NCBI GenBank assembly: GCA_007134085.1
Contig: SLLL01000128.1
Coordinates: forward strand, 1 to 33,959
Length of the DNA: 33,959 nt
Source: Balneolaceae bacterium
GTDB lineage: Bacteria; Bacteroidota; Rhodothermia; Balneolales; Balneolaceae
Direction: 5' to 3'
The notes under the pieces are model-generated. The model saw nothing but the letters and a program-made list of their open reading frames with translations, made no database searches and was not told the origin of the DNA. Positions 16,511 to 25,554 of this stretch are shown piece by piece. Every line of letters begins with the position of its first letter. Position 1 is the first letter of the stretch. The translations under genes and the position numbers were made by a program.

Positions 16511-17950
16511 CTACATATCTTCGATGGTACTAACTTTAATCATATTGGTTCTGCCTCTTTTTGCAAGTGGCATACCTGTAGCGATAATTATCCTGTCTCC
16601 CTTATTCACCAGTCCATCTTTAACCAGATAATCTTCCATCATTTTTACGCTCAGGTCAGTATCAAAAATTTCATCCAATCTTACTGATTGTACACCCCAT
16701 ACCAGATTTAGCTGCCGGCGTACTGTTCTGCTCTCTGTGAATGCAATGATTGGAACTTTTGGCCTGAATTTGGCAATTCTTCGAGCTGTATTGCCTGAGT
16801 GTGTAATGGTGCTGATTGCTTTTGCATCAACATTATCAGCTATGGTTACACAAGAGTATGCCAGCGATTCAATAACTTGCTTCTCTTTCCAGTCTGGTTT
16901 TCGATATTTCAGGCTGTAGTAGATAGCCGAACTGTTATCTTCAATTGATTTGATGATTTTCGACATCGTCTTTACAGCTTCTACAGGGTATTTTCCGGCA
17001 GCCGTCTCTCCAGAAAGCATTACGGCATCGGTACCATCCATCACAGCATTTGCAACGTCAGAACTCTCAGCGCGGGTTGCTCGTGGATTCACAATCATAG
17101 AATCGAGCATCTGGGTTGCTGTTATTACCGGTTTGCCTGCCATTCTGCAGCGCTCAATAATTTTTTTCTGAACCAATGGTACCTGCTCACTCGGAATTTC
17201 GATACCCAGGTCACCGCGGGCCACCATAATGCCGTCGGCTTCCTCAATGATTTCGTCAATTACATGTACGGCTTCAGGCTTTTCAATTTTTGCAATTAGG
17301 GCTGTGTTGCTTCCCTTTGCGCGAATACGAGAGATAACATCCTGAACGTCGCGCGCAGAACGCACAAAAGACATGGCTACAAAATCAACGCCTATTTCAA
17401 GCCCAAACTCGAGATCTTCCTTATCTTTTTCGGTTATAGACGACATGGAGATATCAACATCGGGCAGGTTTACACCTTTTCTCGATTTTAAAAGCCCACC
17501 AACAACAACTTTCGCAACAAGGTCTTTTTCACTATTTTTGATGATTCTGAGCTCCATCAATCCATCATCAATAAGAATTTGATTTCCTTCAGTTGCATCT
17601 TCCGCAAGGTTAGGATAGTCTATTGGAATCAGGCTTGCATCACCTATAACCTCTTCAGAAGTTAATTTTACAAGTGAGCCCTCTTTAATGATCTGAGCCC
17701 CGTCCTTCATCTGCCCAACGCGAATTTTCGGACCCTGAAGGTCCATCAACACGGGTATAGAGTATTCATACTTTCGGGCAATCTCCCTCACATATCCTAT
17801 TGTTTTCGCATGATCTTCATGCGATCCGTGAGAAAAGTTTATCCTTACTACATTCATCCCCGCACGATAGAGGTTTTCAATTCCTTCTAATGTGTTACTG
17901 CTTGGGCCTAACGTGCAAACTATTTTTGTTCTTCGCGCACTACTTAGCAT
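16511..17950 (-). CDS. pyk: Pyruvate kinase
   Basis: This is the last ATP-forming step of glycolysis: phosphoenolpyruvate plus ADP to pyruvate plus ATP. The 479-residue protein is full length. It has the N-terminal barrel (RRTKIVCTLGPSS, MNVVRINFSHGSHEDH), the B domain, the signature LIAKIEKPEAV, MVARGDLGIEIP, GKPVITATQMLDSM with NPRATRAESSDVANAV, and LSGETAAGKYP, followed by the allosteric C domain. There is no extra C-terminal PEP-utiliser domain. A GWxTD lipoprotein gene diverges from it across 141 bases. Confidence 0.96.
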   Translation of the reverse strand: MLSSARRTKIVCTLGPSSNTLEGIENLYRAGMNVVRINFSHGSHEDHAKTIGYVREIARKYEYSIPVLMDLQGPKIRVGQMKDGAQIIKEGSLVKLTSEEVIGDASLIPIDYPNLAEDATEGNQILIDDGLMELRIIKNSEKDLVAKVVVGGLLKSRKGVNLPDVDISMSSITEKDKEDLEFGLEIGVDFVAMSFVRSARDVQDVISRIRAKGSNTALIAKIEKPEAVHVIDEIIEEADGIMVARGDLGIEIPSEQVPLVQKKIIERCRMAGKPVITATQMLDSMIVNPRATRAESSDVANAVMDGTDAVMLSGETAAGKYPVEAVKTMSKIIKSIEDNSSAIYYSLKYRKPDWKEKQVIESLAYSCVTIADNVDAKAISTITHSGNTARRIAKFRPKVPIIAFTESRTVRRQLNLVWGVQSVRLDEIFDTDLSVKMMEDYLVKDGLVNKGDRIIIATGMPLAKRGRTNMIKVSTIEDM

Positions 17951-18091
17951 AAAACTTTGTTGTAATTATGTGAAATTTTAAATAGATAATATAAATACTG
18001 CTAAAGGTAAGCAATTATACCACAGTTATGTTGTTATATTATTGGCAAAATATCGCAGGCGCTACCCTTTAAACACAGTTTTACTACTAAA

Positions 18092-19510
18092 ATGAAATAC
18101 AAACAATACCTATTACTTCTACTCATACCGGTTTTAGTTTATAACACCGGTTGCGTACGCTCTGCCAATCCCGATATAGAGAGAGGTTCATTCTTCCATT
18201 TTCAGGATGGTTATCCCGAAGTTCGTATGTCATCAATTGGCTTGCTGAGTGAAACTGATGAAGCCTTGATTAGCGTAACCACCGATATTGTTGTTGGAAG
18301 CCTTATCTATTCCACAGTAGATGACGTTCGTCAGGCAAATGTAACTGTTGAAATACGCATTCTTGAAGTTGATGGTACTTTTACTAAAAACTTACGCAGA
18401 GATTTTACAGTGGAATCAGAATTTGAGGGTGTATTTATTGGCCAGGATGTATTCACACACGATGAAGTTTTAACCGTACAACCTGGCAAATTCGAGGTAG
18501 TAGTAAGTGTAGTTGACCGCACCTCGGGAAGAGCATCTACGAGAAGAGCAGAAGCAGACATACCTGATCCGCAAAACCCTGAAATTAACCTTACAACCAT
18601 TCGTCTGCTTGGTAAAGGCCCCGGTGAGCCGGATCTTCCATTTAACCCAATCACAACATATACCGTATCATCAGGGCTTGACAGCCTGAAGTTTATGTTT
18701 CAGGTTACCAATAATGATATGGATGCACCGCTCGAAATCAACTCGCGTCTGTTGAAGTTTAATGCTGATGATACTCCGGCCCGCCCGATGAACTTTAACA
18801 ACTATAGCCCTTCTACACTTCCCTACATTGGTGTAGATATGAGAAATCCAGAGGTAATTGATGAAGTTACCCGCCGTCTTGACCAACCCGGAAGCGTTCT
18901 GATTGAATTTAAATATGAGATCTTTGAAAGAGGAAATTACCGTTTTGAGGCTGAAACCACTGATGAAGATGGCAATACCGTTTATCGCGCAAGAGACTTC
19001 TCCATTAAAAGTAAAAATTATCCAGCTCTGCTTAAATCGCGTGAGCTTGCTGCTCCTTTAATCTATTTAATGGACAGAAGAGATCACGAACGCATGATGC
19101 AAATTCAGGATCCCGATTCGCTGAAAGAGGCAGTAGACCGTTTCTGGTTGAGTAATATTGGGAATATGAATCAAGCCAGAGCTGTTATAAATCTTTACTA
19201 TGAACGGGTTGAACAAGCCAATAAACAGTTTACTACATTTAAAGAGGGCTGGAAAACAGACATGGGAATGATGTTCATTTTATTCGGGCCACCGTGGTAT
19301 GTAGACAGATATCTTAATACTATGATATGGTCTTACTCTTTCGACAGATCTGACCCTCGCTACAACTTTAGGTTTGAGCGGCCAAACATGCGTAACGAAT
19401 TTTTCCCTTTCGATAATTATCTACTTCAGAGGAACCAGGGTTACTTCAATGTGCAATACAGGCAGACGCAGCTTTGGCTTACAGGCGCTATCTTAAATAC
19501 AAGGATATAA
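18092..19510 (+). CDS. GWxTD-domain lipoprotein of unknown function
   Basis: The 472-residue secreted protein has a hydrophobic signal sequence and a lipobox ending YNTGC (C21). A beta-rich middle (about 40-300) is followed by a helical region and the defining motif EGWKTDMGMMFILFGPP at about residues 384-400. It continues to the aromatic-rich end typical of the GWxTD family (TMIWSYSF, FRFERPN). The family is widespread in Acidobacteria, Bacteroidetes-like and Balneolota genomes, and its biochemical role is not established. The Cys context is slightly unusual, but -3 to -1 (N-T-G) is acceptable. It is a single gene, divergent from pyk, with a hairpin just past its stop. Confidence 0.85.
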   Translation: MKYKQYLLLLLIPVLVYNTGCVRSANPDIERGSFFHFQDGYPEVRMSSIGLLSETDEALISVTTDIVVGSLIYSTVDDVRQANVTVEIRILEVDGTFTKNLRRDFTVESEFEGVFIGQDVFTHDEVLTVQPGKFEVVVSVVDRTSGRASTRRAEADIPDPQNPEINLTTIRLLGKGPGEPDLPFNPITTYTVSSGLDSLKFMFQVTNNDMDAPLEINSRLLKFNADDTPARPMNFNNYSPSTLPYIGVDMRNPEVIDEVTRRLDQPGSVLIEFKYEIFERGNYRFEAETTDEDGNTVYRARDFSIKSKNYPALLKSRELAAPLIYLMDRRDHERMMQIQDPDSLKEAVDRFWLSNIGNMNQARAVINLYYERVEQANKQFTTFKEGWKTDMGMMFILFGPPWYVDRYLNTMIWSYSFDRSDPRYNFRFERPNMRNEFFPFDNYLLQRNQGYFNVQYRQTQLWLTGAILNTRI

Positions 19511-19540
19511 AAAAACCCGGTGCGATTATTCGTTACCGGG
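19509..19540 (-). terminator. Terminator for the bacilliredoxin gene, possibly bidirectional
   Basis: The stem CCCGGT (19516-19521) pairs with ACCGGG (19535-19540) around a 13-base loop. On the minus strand it is followed by seven T's, so it ends brx transcription. In the plus direction, for the GWxTD gene, the downstream tract is only CTTATT, so termination there would be weaker. Confidence 0.75.
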
Positions 19541-19577
19541 CTTATTGTAGTTACTTCAAATAAAGCTCAGCTATCCT

Positions 19578-20018
19578 TTATTCTGACTTTACAAACGCAT
19601 TGAATACCATCAAAAGATCCTGAGCTACTTCATCTTTAGTTCTTCCTTCTATTCTGTGTCGGGGAATCATTGCTTTAATTTCTCCATCCACAAAAAATGC
19701 AAACGATGGTGATGATGGTGGATATTCACTAAAATACTCACGTGCTCTTGCAGTGGCCTCTTTATCCTGCCCTGCAAAAACGGTAACAAGGTGATCAGGT
19801 TTTGCTTCTGCTTTTTCAAGGGCAATGTGCAAGCCGGGGCGGGCATTTCCTGCAGCGCATCCGCATACAGAATTAATAGCCATTAGCATTGTTCCGCTTG
19901 CATAATCTTTCATGGCTTTATCTACAGCTTCCGGGGTTTGCAGCTCTTCAACACCAATATCGGTGAGCTCTTTTCTCATCCAGGAGGTATCAGGGCCTAC
20001 TCCAAATCCAAATTGCAT
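19578..20018 (-). CDS. BrxA/BrxB-family bacilliredoxin
   Basis: Small (146 aa) thioredoxin-fold protein with the CxC redox motif SVCGCAAGNARPG (C52, C54), the hallmark of the YphP/YqiW (BrxA/BrxB, formerly DUF1094) family. Family members remove bacillithiol from oxidised protein thiols. That implies the host makes bacillithiol, although no bsh genes are in this window. Other family features are WMRKELTDIGVEEL near the N-terminus, VTVFAGQDKEATARAREYF and PPSSPSFAFF. It lies next to superoxide dismutase, but a terminator separates the two, so the link is by neighbourhood only. Confidence 0.9.
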   Translation of the reverse strand: MQFGFGVGPDTSWMRKELTDIGVEELQTPEAVDKAMKDYASGTMLMAINSVCGCAAGNARPGLHIALEKAEAKPDHLVTVFAGQDKEATARAREYFSEYPPSSPSFAFFVDGEIKAMIPRHRIEGRTKDEVAQDLLMVFNAFVKSE

Positions 20019-20103
20019 AATTAAGTGTGTTTGTAGTTAAAATTTTTGCTAAATATAATGAATTCAACAGAAAAAAATGATCCTCAGATAAACTTGAAAT
20101 CAT

Positions 20104-20133
20104 AAAAAAAGGCACCCATTGCTGAGTGCCTTT
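20104..20133 (-). terminator. Terminator downstream of sodA
   Basis: The stem AAAGGCAC (20108-20115) pairs with GTGCCTTT (20126-20133) around a 10-base loop. On the minus strand it runs into a T-tract (plus-strand A's from 20104). It lies 26 bases past the sodA stop. Confidence 0.85.
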
Positions 20134-20158
20134 AAAAACTTCAAAATGTTTACTCAGC

Positions 20159-20767
20159 TTATTTAGCTGATGCGTAATTCTCTGCTACCTGATTCCAGTT
20201 AGCAACATTCCAGATGGCAGCTAAGTAATCCGGCCGTCTGTTTTGGTAGTTCAGGTAGTATGCATGCTCCCATACATCAACGCCAAAAATTGGGGTTAAA
20301 CCGTGCATGTATGGGCTATCCTGATTAGCCGTTGCAACAATCTTGAGATTGCCATTTCCATCTACACATAACCAACCCCATCCTGAACCAAACTGGCCGG
20401 CTGCTGCAGCTGCAAACTCTTCTTTAAATTTATCAAAGCTTCCAAATGTATTGTTGATAGCATCAGCAAGTTCGCCCTCAGGTGCGCCACCCCCATTTGG
20501 TGAAAGAACAGTCCAGAAAAGATTGTGGTTGGCGTATCCACCACCATTGTTTATTACTGCCTGTCGTTTACTTTCCGGCACTTCATTAATTCGTTTCAAT
20601 ACTTCTTCAATTGGCAATGAGGCGAATTCGTGGCCTTCAAGAGCTGCATTTAACTTTGTAGTATATCCCTGATGATGCTTTCCATGATGAATCTCCATCG
20701 TTTTGGCATCAATATGTGGTTCAAGTGCATCTTTGGAATATTGTAATTCCGGAAGTTCGTAAGCCAT
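20159..20767 (-). CDS. sodA: Superoxide dismutase, Fe/Mn family, Mn-type residues
   Basis: It converts superoxide to oxygen and hydrogen peroxide in the cytoplasm. The metal ligands are in place: H27 (MEIHHGKHH), H81 (NHNLFW), D164 and H168 ([10 protein letters not shown]). Gln149 in TANQDSP is the second-sphere glutamine found in Mn enzymes, and GGGYANH favours Mn over Fe. The metal preference is inference. No signal peptide is present. An in-frame ATG 16 codons upstream (20813-20815) would add an unrelated polar extension, so the start at 20767 ([10 protein letters not shown]) is chosen; the protein is then 202 aa, normal for the family. Confidence 0.95.
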   Translation of the reverse strand: MAYELPELQYSKDALEPHIDAKTMEIHHGKHHQGYTTKLNAALEGHEFASLPIEEVLKRINEVPESKRQAVINNGGGYANHNLFWTVLSPNGGGAPEGELADAINNTFGSFDKFKEEFAAAAAGQFGSGWGWLCVDGNGNLKIVATANQDSPYMHGLTPIFGVDVWEHAYYLNYQNRRPDYLAAIWNVANWNQVAENYASAK

Positions 20768-20933
20768 TATTCTGATTTTTAAGTTATTATTATTCTGTAA
20801 CACGTTCTTCTTCAACGTGTTAACTTTCCCATTATCGTAACATCATAATAATAAATAGCAGGTATTCCGTTCCATGTTTTTTATCATTTCACAGAAAGTT
20901 TGGACTTCAGGAGATTTGATGTTGAATTTCCTC

Positions 20934-20941
20934 TATCTTTG
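20934..20941 (+). promoter_or_regulatory. Candidate Bacteroidetes-type -7 promoter element
   Basis: TATCTTTG fits the TAnnTTTG -7 consensus used by the primary sigma factor of Bacteroidetes. It lies 62 bases before the transhydrogenase start. A TTTG at 20915-20918 is closer (15-base spacer) than the usual 19 or so bases, so the -33 part is weak. Confidence 0.3.
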
Positions 20942-21003
20942 ATTCAATTGTATATTCTATCTGATAAGTAACACCTTATAAACCTTAGTAAAACAATAAA
21001 TCC

Positions 21004-22458
21004 ATGAAGTACGATTACGATGTAATCATTATCGGCAGTGGGCCCGCTGGGTTTTCATGCGCCATGCAAAGCACAAAGTTCGACAAAAAAGTGTTAATAG
21101 TTGAAGCAAGTAGTGTAAACATTGGAGGCAGTTGGATACAGAAAGGTACTGTACCCAGCAAAGCGCTCAGAGCTGCTGCCAAGCTTATACAATCTTTTCA
21201 CTCACAATTTGGTGATGAGCGAGGCCGCAAACCATTCGAAAAGTTTCGTATGGAAGACATCATGGATTATAAAAAGAGTATTCTCGAAGGCAAGAATAAA
21301 AAGGTGAAGGACGATATCATCAAAAATGAGGTGGAAACTGTTCGTGGCTGGGGTAGTATTATCGGTAAAAATACCATTCAAGTTGTTGATAACCTGAACA
21401 CGAAAAAAGAATACAGCGCAGAGTATATCTTAATATCCACCGGCAGCAGCCCGGCTGAACCCCAAAACTTCTCAGTAGACCATGAAGGAGTTCTTGATTA
21501 CTCTTCGATTCTTGAGTTAACACACATTCCACGCAGGCTTATTATAATTGGAGGTGGAATAATCTCCATAGAATTTGCTACCATCTTTTCTGCACTCGGC
21601 ACACGTGTAACCATTTTGAACGAACAAAATGAAGTGTTGCCGTTTCTTGATAGTGAAATTAAAGATGCATTATTCAAGTCCATCAAAAAGAAAAATATTC
21701 AGGTAATAAACAATGCTACAATCGAAAAGATCTCTAAAAATGAACTGCGAACTTGCGATGAAGTTCTTTTCAGAACTGCGGATGAGAACCGCTTACAGGT
21801 AGTTGAGACTGACCACGTTCTCTATGTTGGCGGCAAAATACCTAACACAAAAAATCTGGGGCTAGAAGAGCTTGGCATCAAGCTAAATAAACATGGCCAC
21901 ATTGAAGTAGATAAACACTTTAAAACCTCTGTACCCAGTATTTATGCCGCAGGAGATGTTATAGGTGAGCCATCTCTTGCATCAGCATCATTTCTGCAAG
22001 GGCGCCTGGCATCGGTTGATATGTTTGGAGGGTCAGTTGATGCAATGATTGGCGACAGGGACTTGCCATACGGCATATATTCCGTTCCCGAAATTGCAGG
22101 GATAGGCCTTACTGAAGAGCAGGCTGCCGACCTGAACATTGATTATACCGTTGGCAGAGCTTATTACAACAACCTTACCAGAGCCGACCTTAATCACGAA
22201 ACAGAAGGGTTGCTAAAACTCGTTTTCAGAACAGATAACCTTAAGTTAATCGGGGTTCATATCTTTGGCGAACACGCATCCGATCTAATTCACCTTGGGC
22301 AAAGCATTATGGCTCACAATGGAAATATCAAATATTTCATAGAGCGTGTGCTTAACTACCCAACCTATTCTGAAGCGTACAAAATTGCCGCTTATAACGG
22401 ATTAAACCGTGTTCACAAAAGTGGAATTAAATACAAAAAGGTACTTGATAAAGACTAA
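21004..22458 (+). CDS. sthA: SthA-like soluble pyridine nucleotide transhydrogenase (FAD)
   Basis: This 484-residue flavoprotein of the disulfide-reductase superfamily has an FAD motif GSGPAGF (11-17), an NAD(P) motif IIGGGIISIEF near 187, and IYAAGDV in the second FAD region. The redox disulfide is absent: where lipoamide dehydrogenase has C-x4-C, this protein has W44 and T49 (GGSWIQKGTVPSK). E. coli SthA keeps the first Cys and has Thr at the second. The end NYPTYSEAYKIAAYNGL matches SthA (NYPTMAEAY) and lacks the His-Glu pair of the thiol reductases. The likely role is transfer of hydride between NADPH and NAD+, or a related flavin reaction. It diverges from sodA, and its stop overlaps the stop of the DUF429 gene. 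Confidence 0.82.
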   Translation: MKYDYDVIIIGSGPAGFSCAMQSTKFDKKVLIVEASSVNIGGSWIQKGTVPSKALRAAAKLIQSFHSQFGDERGRKPFEKFRMEDIMDYKKSILEGKNKKVKDDIIKNEVETVRGWGSIIGKNTIQVVDNLNTKKEYSAEYILISTGSSPAEPQNFSVDHEGVLDYSSILELTHIPRRLIIIGGGIISIEFATIFSALGTRVTILNEQNEVLPFLDSEIKDALFKSIKKKNIQVINNATIEKISKNELRTCDEVLFRTADENRLQVVETDHVLYVGGKIPNTKNLGLEELGIKLNKHGHIEVDKHFKTSVPSIYAAGDVIGEPSLASASFLQGRLASVDMFGGSVDAMIGDRDLPYGIYSVPEIAGIGLTEEQAADLNIDYTVGRAYYNNLTRADLNHETEGLLKLVFRTDNLKLIGVHIFGEHASDLIHLGQSIMAHNGNIKYFIERVLNYPTYSEAYKIAAYNGLNRVHKSGIKYKKVLDKD

Positions 22459-23159
22459 ACGTAATGAATCGCTTTTCGGAGGCCGGCTGAATCGAATTCC
22501 GGCTCTTCGGGCAGTGTTTTAATTCCCTTCTCCGGCGACCATTTTGCCGCAAGAGCGAGCACCATTGCATCTACAATATCATCTTCTTCCACTTCATTTC
22601 TTCGGTACTCCTCTTTAATCTCTCTGAAAAAGTCGGCGGCAATTGGTTCGTGCTCCTTTACAAGGTCAAGGCGATGGCGAAGGCCCTTTTTTGTATTCTT
22701 TTTCTGATAAATCATGCCCCCATTTAAGTTCATAAAGAGCAGCTCGGGATGGCTTTCAAGTACTTTCTTGCTAAGCTCCACATCTTCAGAAAGAAATTGG
22801 TCGAGCACTCTTATCTTCGGTGTTATGTTCCAAGCCTGTATGGTGAGTTTCTTTTCCGTGTATTCGTAGCTTTGCATGCTTGCTTCCACATAGGAAGGTG
22901 CATGCAGTGCAGGCCTTATTGGTGGACTGAAAACACTGGACGCGTAGTCAGCGCCAAGTTTTTTTCGAAGAAGTTCGTCACATTTACGGGTATAGTTCTC
23001 ATCCTCAAGGCCAATTGGCATATCGATGAAAGTGAGGTTGGCCTCTGTTAGTTCTTGCTTTAGCTCTTCGTTGGTACGAAGTATTTTGTATTCCGGATTG
23101 TCATCAAACGTGATTAGAATCCATCCTGCCTTGCAACCGTCAATTCCTGCTGTTTTCAA
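22455..23159 (-). CDS. DUF429-family protein (RNase H-like fold, predicted nuclease)
   Basis: The 234-residue protein begins TAGIDGCKAGWI (D7) and continues FIDMPIGL, FSPPIRPAL, ESHPELLF and DDIVDAMVLALAA. These are the conserved blocks of DUF429, predicted to adopt an RNase H-like fold with acidic residues (here D7, D46 and the DD near 198) in the active site. The function is unproven. It begins 12 bases after the aspS stop and is almost certainly in its operon. Its stop codon (plus-strand CTA at 22455-22457) overlaps the sthA TAA. Confidence 0.8.
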   Translation of the reverse strand: MKTAGIDGCKAGWILITFDDNPEYKILRTNEELKQELTEANLTFIDMPIGLEDENYTRKCDELLRKKLGADYASSVFSPPIRPALHAPSYVEASMQSYEYTEKKLTIQAWNITPKIRVLDQFLSEDVELSKKVLESHPELLFMNLNGGMIYQKKNTKKGLRHRLDLVKEHEPIAADFFREIKEEYRRNEVEEDDIVDAMVLALAAKWSPEKGIKTLPEEPEFDSAGLRKAIHYV

Positions 23160-23171
23160 AATAGATATGAT

Positions 23172-24953
23172 TTAAGATTCGCTAAGTGCTGATTTTCTTA
23201 GTGATATATGAAGCTCTTTTAACTGGTTTTCGTCCACAAAATCGGGTGAATTATCCATAAGGCTTTGCGCTTTCTGGTTTTTTGGAAATGCAATTACATC
23301 ACGCAAACTCTGAGCGCCTGCCATCAGCATCACAATTCGGTCGAGGCCAAGAGCAATGCCTCCATGCGGTGGCGCTCCGTAGCGGAAAGCATCGAGCAGA
23401 AACCCAAATTTATTTTGAGCTTCTTCTTTGTCAATTCCGAGTATTCCGAACACTTTTTGTTGAAGCTCTGTATCGTGAATTCGAATAGAACCCCCTCCAA
23501 TTTCACTGCCATTAAGAACCAAATCGTAGGCACGTGCATTCACTTTTTCGGGTGATTCATCCAACAGATCAACACCATTGGCATTTGGTGCTGTAAAAGG
23601 ATGGTGCAGTGAATAGTACCGAAGGTCTTCGCGCGACCATTCAAAAAGCGGGAAATCAGTAACCCAGAGAAACTCTGTTTTTGATTCATCAATCAGATCG
23701 AAATCTTTTCCGGCTATGAGGCGAAGAGCACCCATCTGTTCGTACACATCAGGTGCCGGGCCTGCTAAAATTAATACAAGGTCGCCATCGCCAGCACCCG
23801 ATTTTTCCGCCATACTCTTCATGGTTTCATCACTCAAAAACTTGCCAACACTACATGTAATCTCACCTTCGTAGTGCTTCATAAAAATCATTCCACCGGC
23901 ACCGGTCTGAGAAATGGCCTTATCAGTAAGCCTGTCTAACGCGCCACGGCCAAGTGCTCCCTGGCCCGGAATGGTAATAGATACTACCCTTCCACCATTC
24001 TTTACTGTAGATTGGAAAATTTTAAAATCTGAATCGGCTACAATATCAGATAAATCATTGATTTGAAGCCCAAAACGAAGATCCGGCTTATCTGAGCCGT
24101 ATCTTTCAAGTGCTTCTTTGTAGGTTAACCGTTTGAATGGTGTGGGGATTTCGATGCCAAGATGTTTTTTCCATAAGAGCGCCATCAACTCTTCGTGTGT
24201 GGAGTAAATCACCTCTTCGTCAATGAACGACATCTCCACATCCACCTGAGTAAATTCCGGCTGGCGGTCGGCACGTAAATCTTCGTCGCGAAAGCATTTC
24301 ACAATCTGGAAATATCTGTCGAAGCCGGAAACCATCAGCAGCTGCTTGTAGGTTTGAGGGCTCTGTGGAAGCGCAAAAAACTTGCCGGCATTTACCCTGC
24401 TCGGAACCAGATAATCACGTGCTCCTTCCGGTGTGGAACGCATCAAAACAGGTGTTTCAACCTCAGCGAAAAATCTGTCGTGATAAAAAGTGCGGATTGT
24501 GTGGTAAAGACTGGATCGCAGCAGCAGATTTTTCTGAATGTCGTTTCTGCGAAGGTCAAGATATCTGTATCGCAGGCGGGTCTCTTCGTTTGTGGCGATA
24601 CCATCCTTAATTTCAAACGGAGGCGTTTCTGCTTTGGAATAAACCCGCAGTTCAGTTACTTCTACCTCAACTTCACCGGTTTTCATTTCAGGATTGATAG
24701 TCTCCTTATCCCGTTGAAGTACCTTCCCTTTTACCCCAATCGCAAATTCATTTCTTAGCTGTTCTGCCTGGGAATGAAGTTCTTTATTGGTTTCGTCGAA
24801 CACGATTTGTGTGATTCCATAACGATCGCGCAGGTCAATAAATATCAGCCCTCCAAGATCTCTTCTTGTAGAAATCCAGCCGTTCAGTATTACGTCCTCT
24901 CCCCTGTTATTTAATGTAAGTTCTCCGCAGGTGTGGGTTCGGTTCCAGCTCAT
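23172..24953 (-). CDS. aspS: Aspartyl-tRNA synthetase, bacterial type
   Basis: It charges tRNA-Asp with aspartate. The 593-residue protein has the N-terminal OB-fold (ILNGWISTRRDLGGLIFIDLRDR), the class II catalytic core with motif 2 FRDEDLRADRQPEFTQ, the bacterial GAD insertion (about 290-420), and motif 3 GLDRIVMLM near the C-terminus. Length and GAD domain mark it as bacterial-type AspRS. Whether it is discriminating or also charges tRNA-Asn cannot be settled by eye. The DUF429 gene follows in the same operon. Confidence 0.96.
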   Translation of the reverse strand: MSWNRTHTCGELTLNNRGEDVILNGWISTRRDLGGLIFIDLRDRYGITQIVFDETNKELHSQAEQLRNEFAIGVKGKVLQRDKETINPEMKTGEVEVEVTELRVYSKAETPPFEIKDGIATNEETRLRYRYLDLRRNDIQKNLLLRSSLYHTIRTFYHDRFFAEVETPVLMRSTPEGARDYLVPSRVNAGKFFALPQSPQTYKQLLMVSGFDRYFQIVKCFRDEDLRADRQPEFTQVDVEMSFIDEEVIYSTHEELMALLWKKHLGIEIPTPFKRLTYKEALERYGSDKPDLRFGLQINDLSDIVADSDFKIFQSTVKNGGRVVSITIPGQGALGRGALDRLTDKAISQTGAGGMIFMKHYEGEITCSVGKFLSDETMKSMAEKSGAGDGDLVLILAGPAPDVYEQMGALRLIAGKDFDLIDESKTEFLWVTDFPLFEWSREDLRYYSLHHPFTAPNANGVDLLDESPEKVNARAYDLVLNGSEIGGGSIRIHDTELQQKVFGILGIDKEEAQNKFGFLLDAFRYGAPPHGGIALGLDRIVMLMAGAQSLRDVIAFPKNQKAQSLMDNSPDFVDENQLKELHISLRKSALSES

Positions 24954-25054
24954 AAAAATCAGTTGATTAAATCAATTTATTATCGTTTCCTTTTGAATCG
25001 CCAAAAATACGCAATCTAAGAACCATTCGCTCACATCAACCTTAAAGTTTTACC

Positions 25055-25474
25055 ATGCAATTACTTCTTGCAGCTAACCTGATAACCAGCTTTTTGCTGT
25101 GTGGCCTCATCTGGACAGTTCAGCTGGTGCACTATCCGATGTTCCACAGATTTGAAAAAGAGAGTTTCGGAGAGCACATTAAGTTCCATGGATTCAGGAT
25201 CTCGCTCATTGTAGTTCCATTGATGGTAATCGAGCTTGTATCATCATTTAGCCTGGCATTTTTTGTTTCATCGGATAATGTTTTGCATCTAATCGGTTTT
25301 TTTATTGTCCTTTTGATCTGGCTGGTAACATTTTTCGTGCAGGTGCCACTGCATTCTAAACTTACGATGGGTTATAGTGCGGAAACCGTAAACAAACTCG
25401 TTAGCACCAACTTTATCCGTACCGTACTCTGGAGTATTAAAGCCATTATTGGAGTTTTTATTCTTTTTGTATGA
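25055..25474 (+). CDS. Small integral membrane protein, unknown function
   Basis: A 139-residue protein with about four hydrophobic segments (near residues 4-25, 48-70, 77-97 and 118-138). Polar motifs between them look conserved-type: VQLVHYPMF after the first helix, QVPLHSKL after the third, and STNFIRTVLWSIKA at the start of the fourth. Histidines at about 26, 41, 45 and 101 could bind metal or haem, but this is speculation. I do not recognise a named family with certainty. It lies 101 bases from aspS (divergent) and 80 bases before the LuxR regulator in the same direction. Confidence 0.75.
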   Translation: MQLLLAANLITSFLLCGLIWTVQLVHYPMFHRFEKESFGEHIKFHGFRISLIVVPLMVIELVSSFSLAFFVSSDNVLHLIGFFIVLLIWLVTFFVQVPLHSKLTMGYSAETVNKLVSTNFIRTVLWSIKAIIGVFILFV

Positions 25475-25554
25475 TGATTTCTTTTAGCAACGGCTTTACA
25501 TTTTAAAATAAACGATTATATTCCGTTAACTTCTGCAACAGCTTGGGTTAGCAA

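Noticed and set aside
24354-24758. 134-codon plus-strand ORF
   Set aside because: Antisense to aspS, composition typical of a shadow frame.
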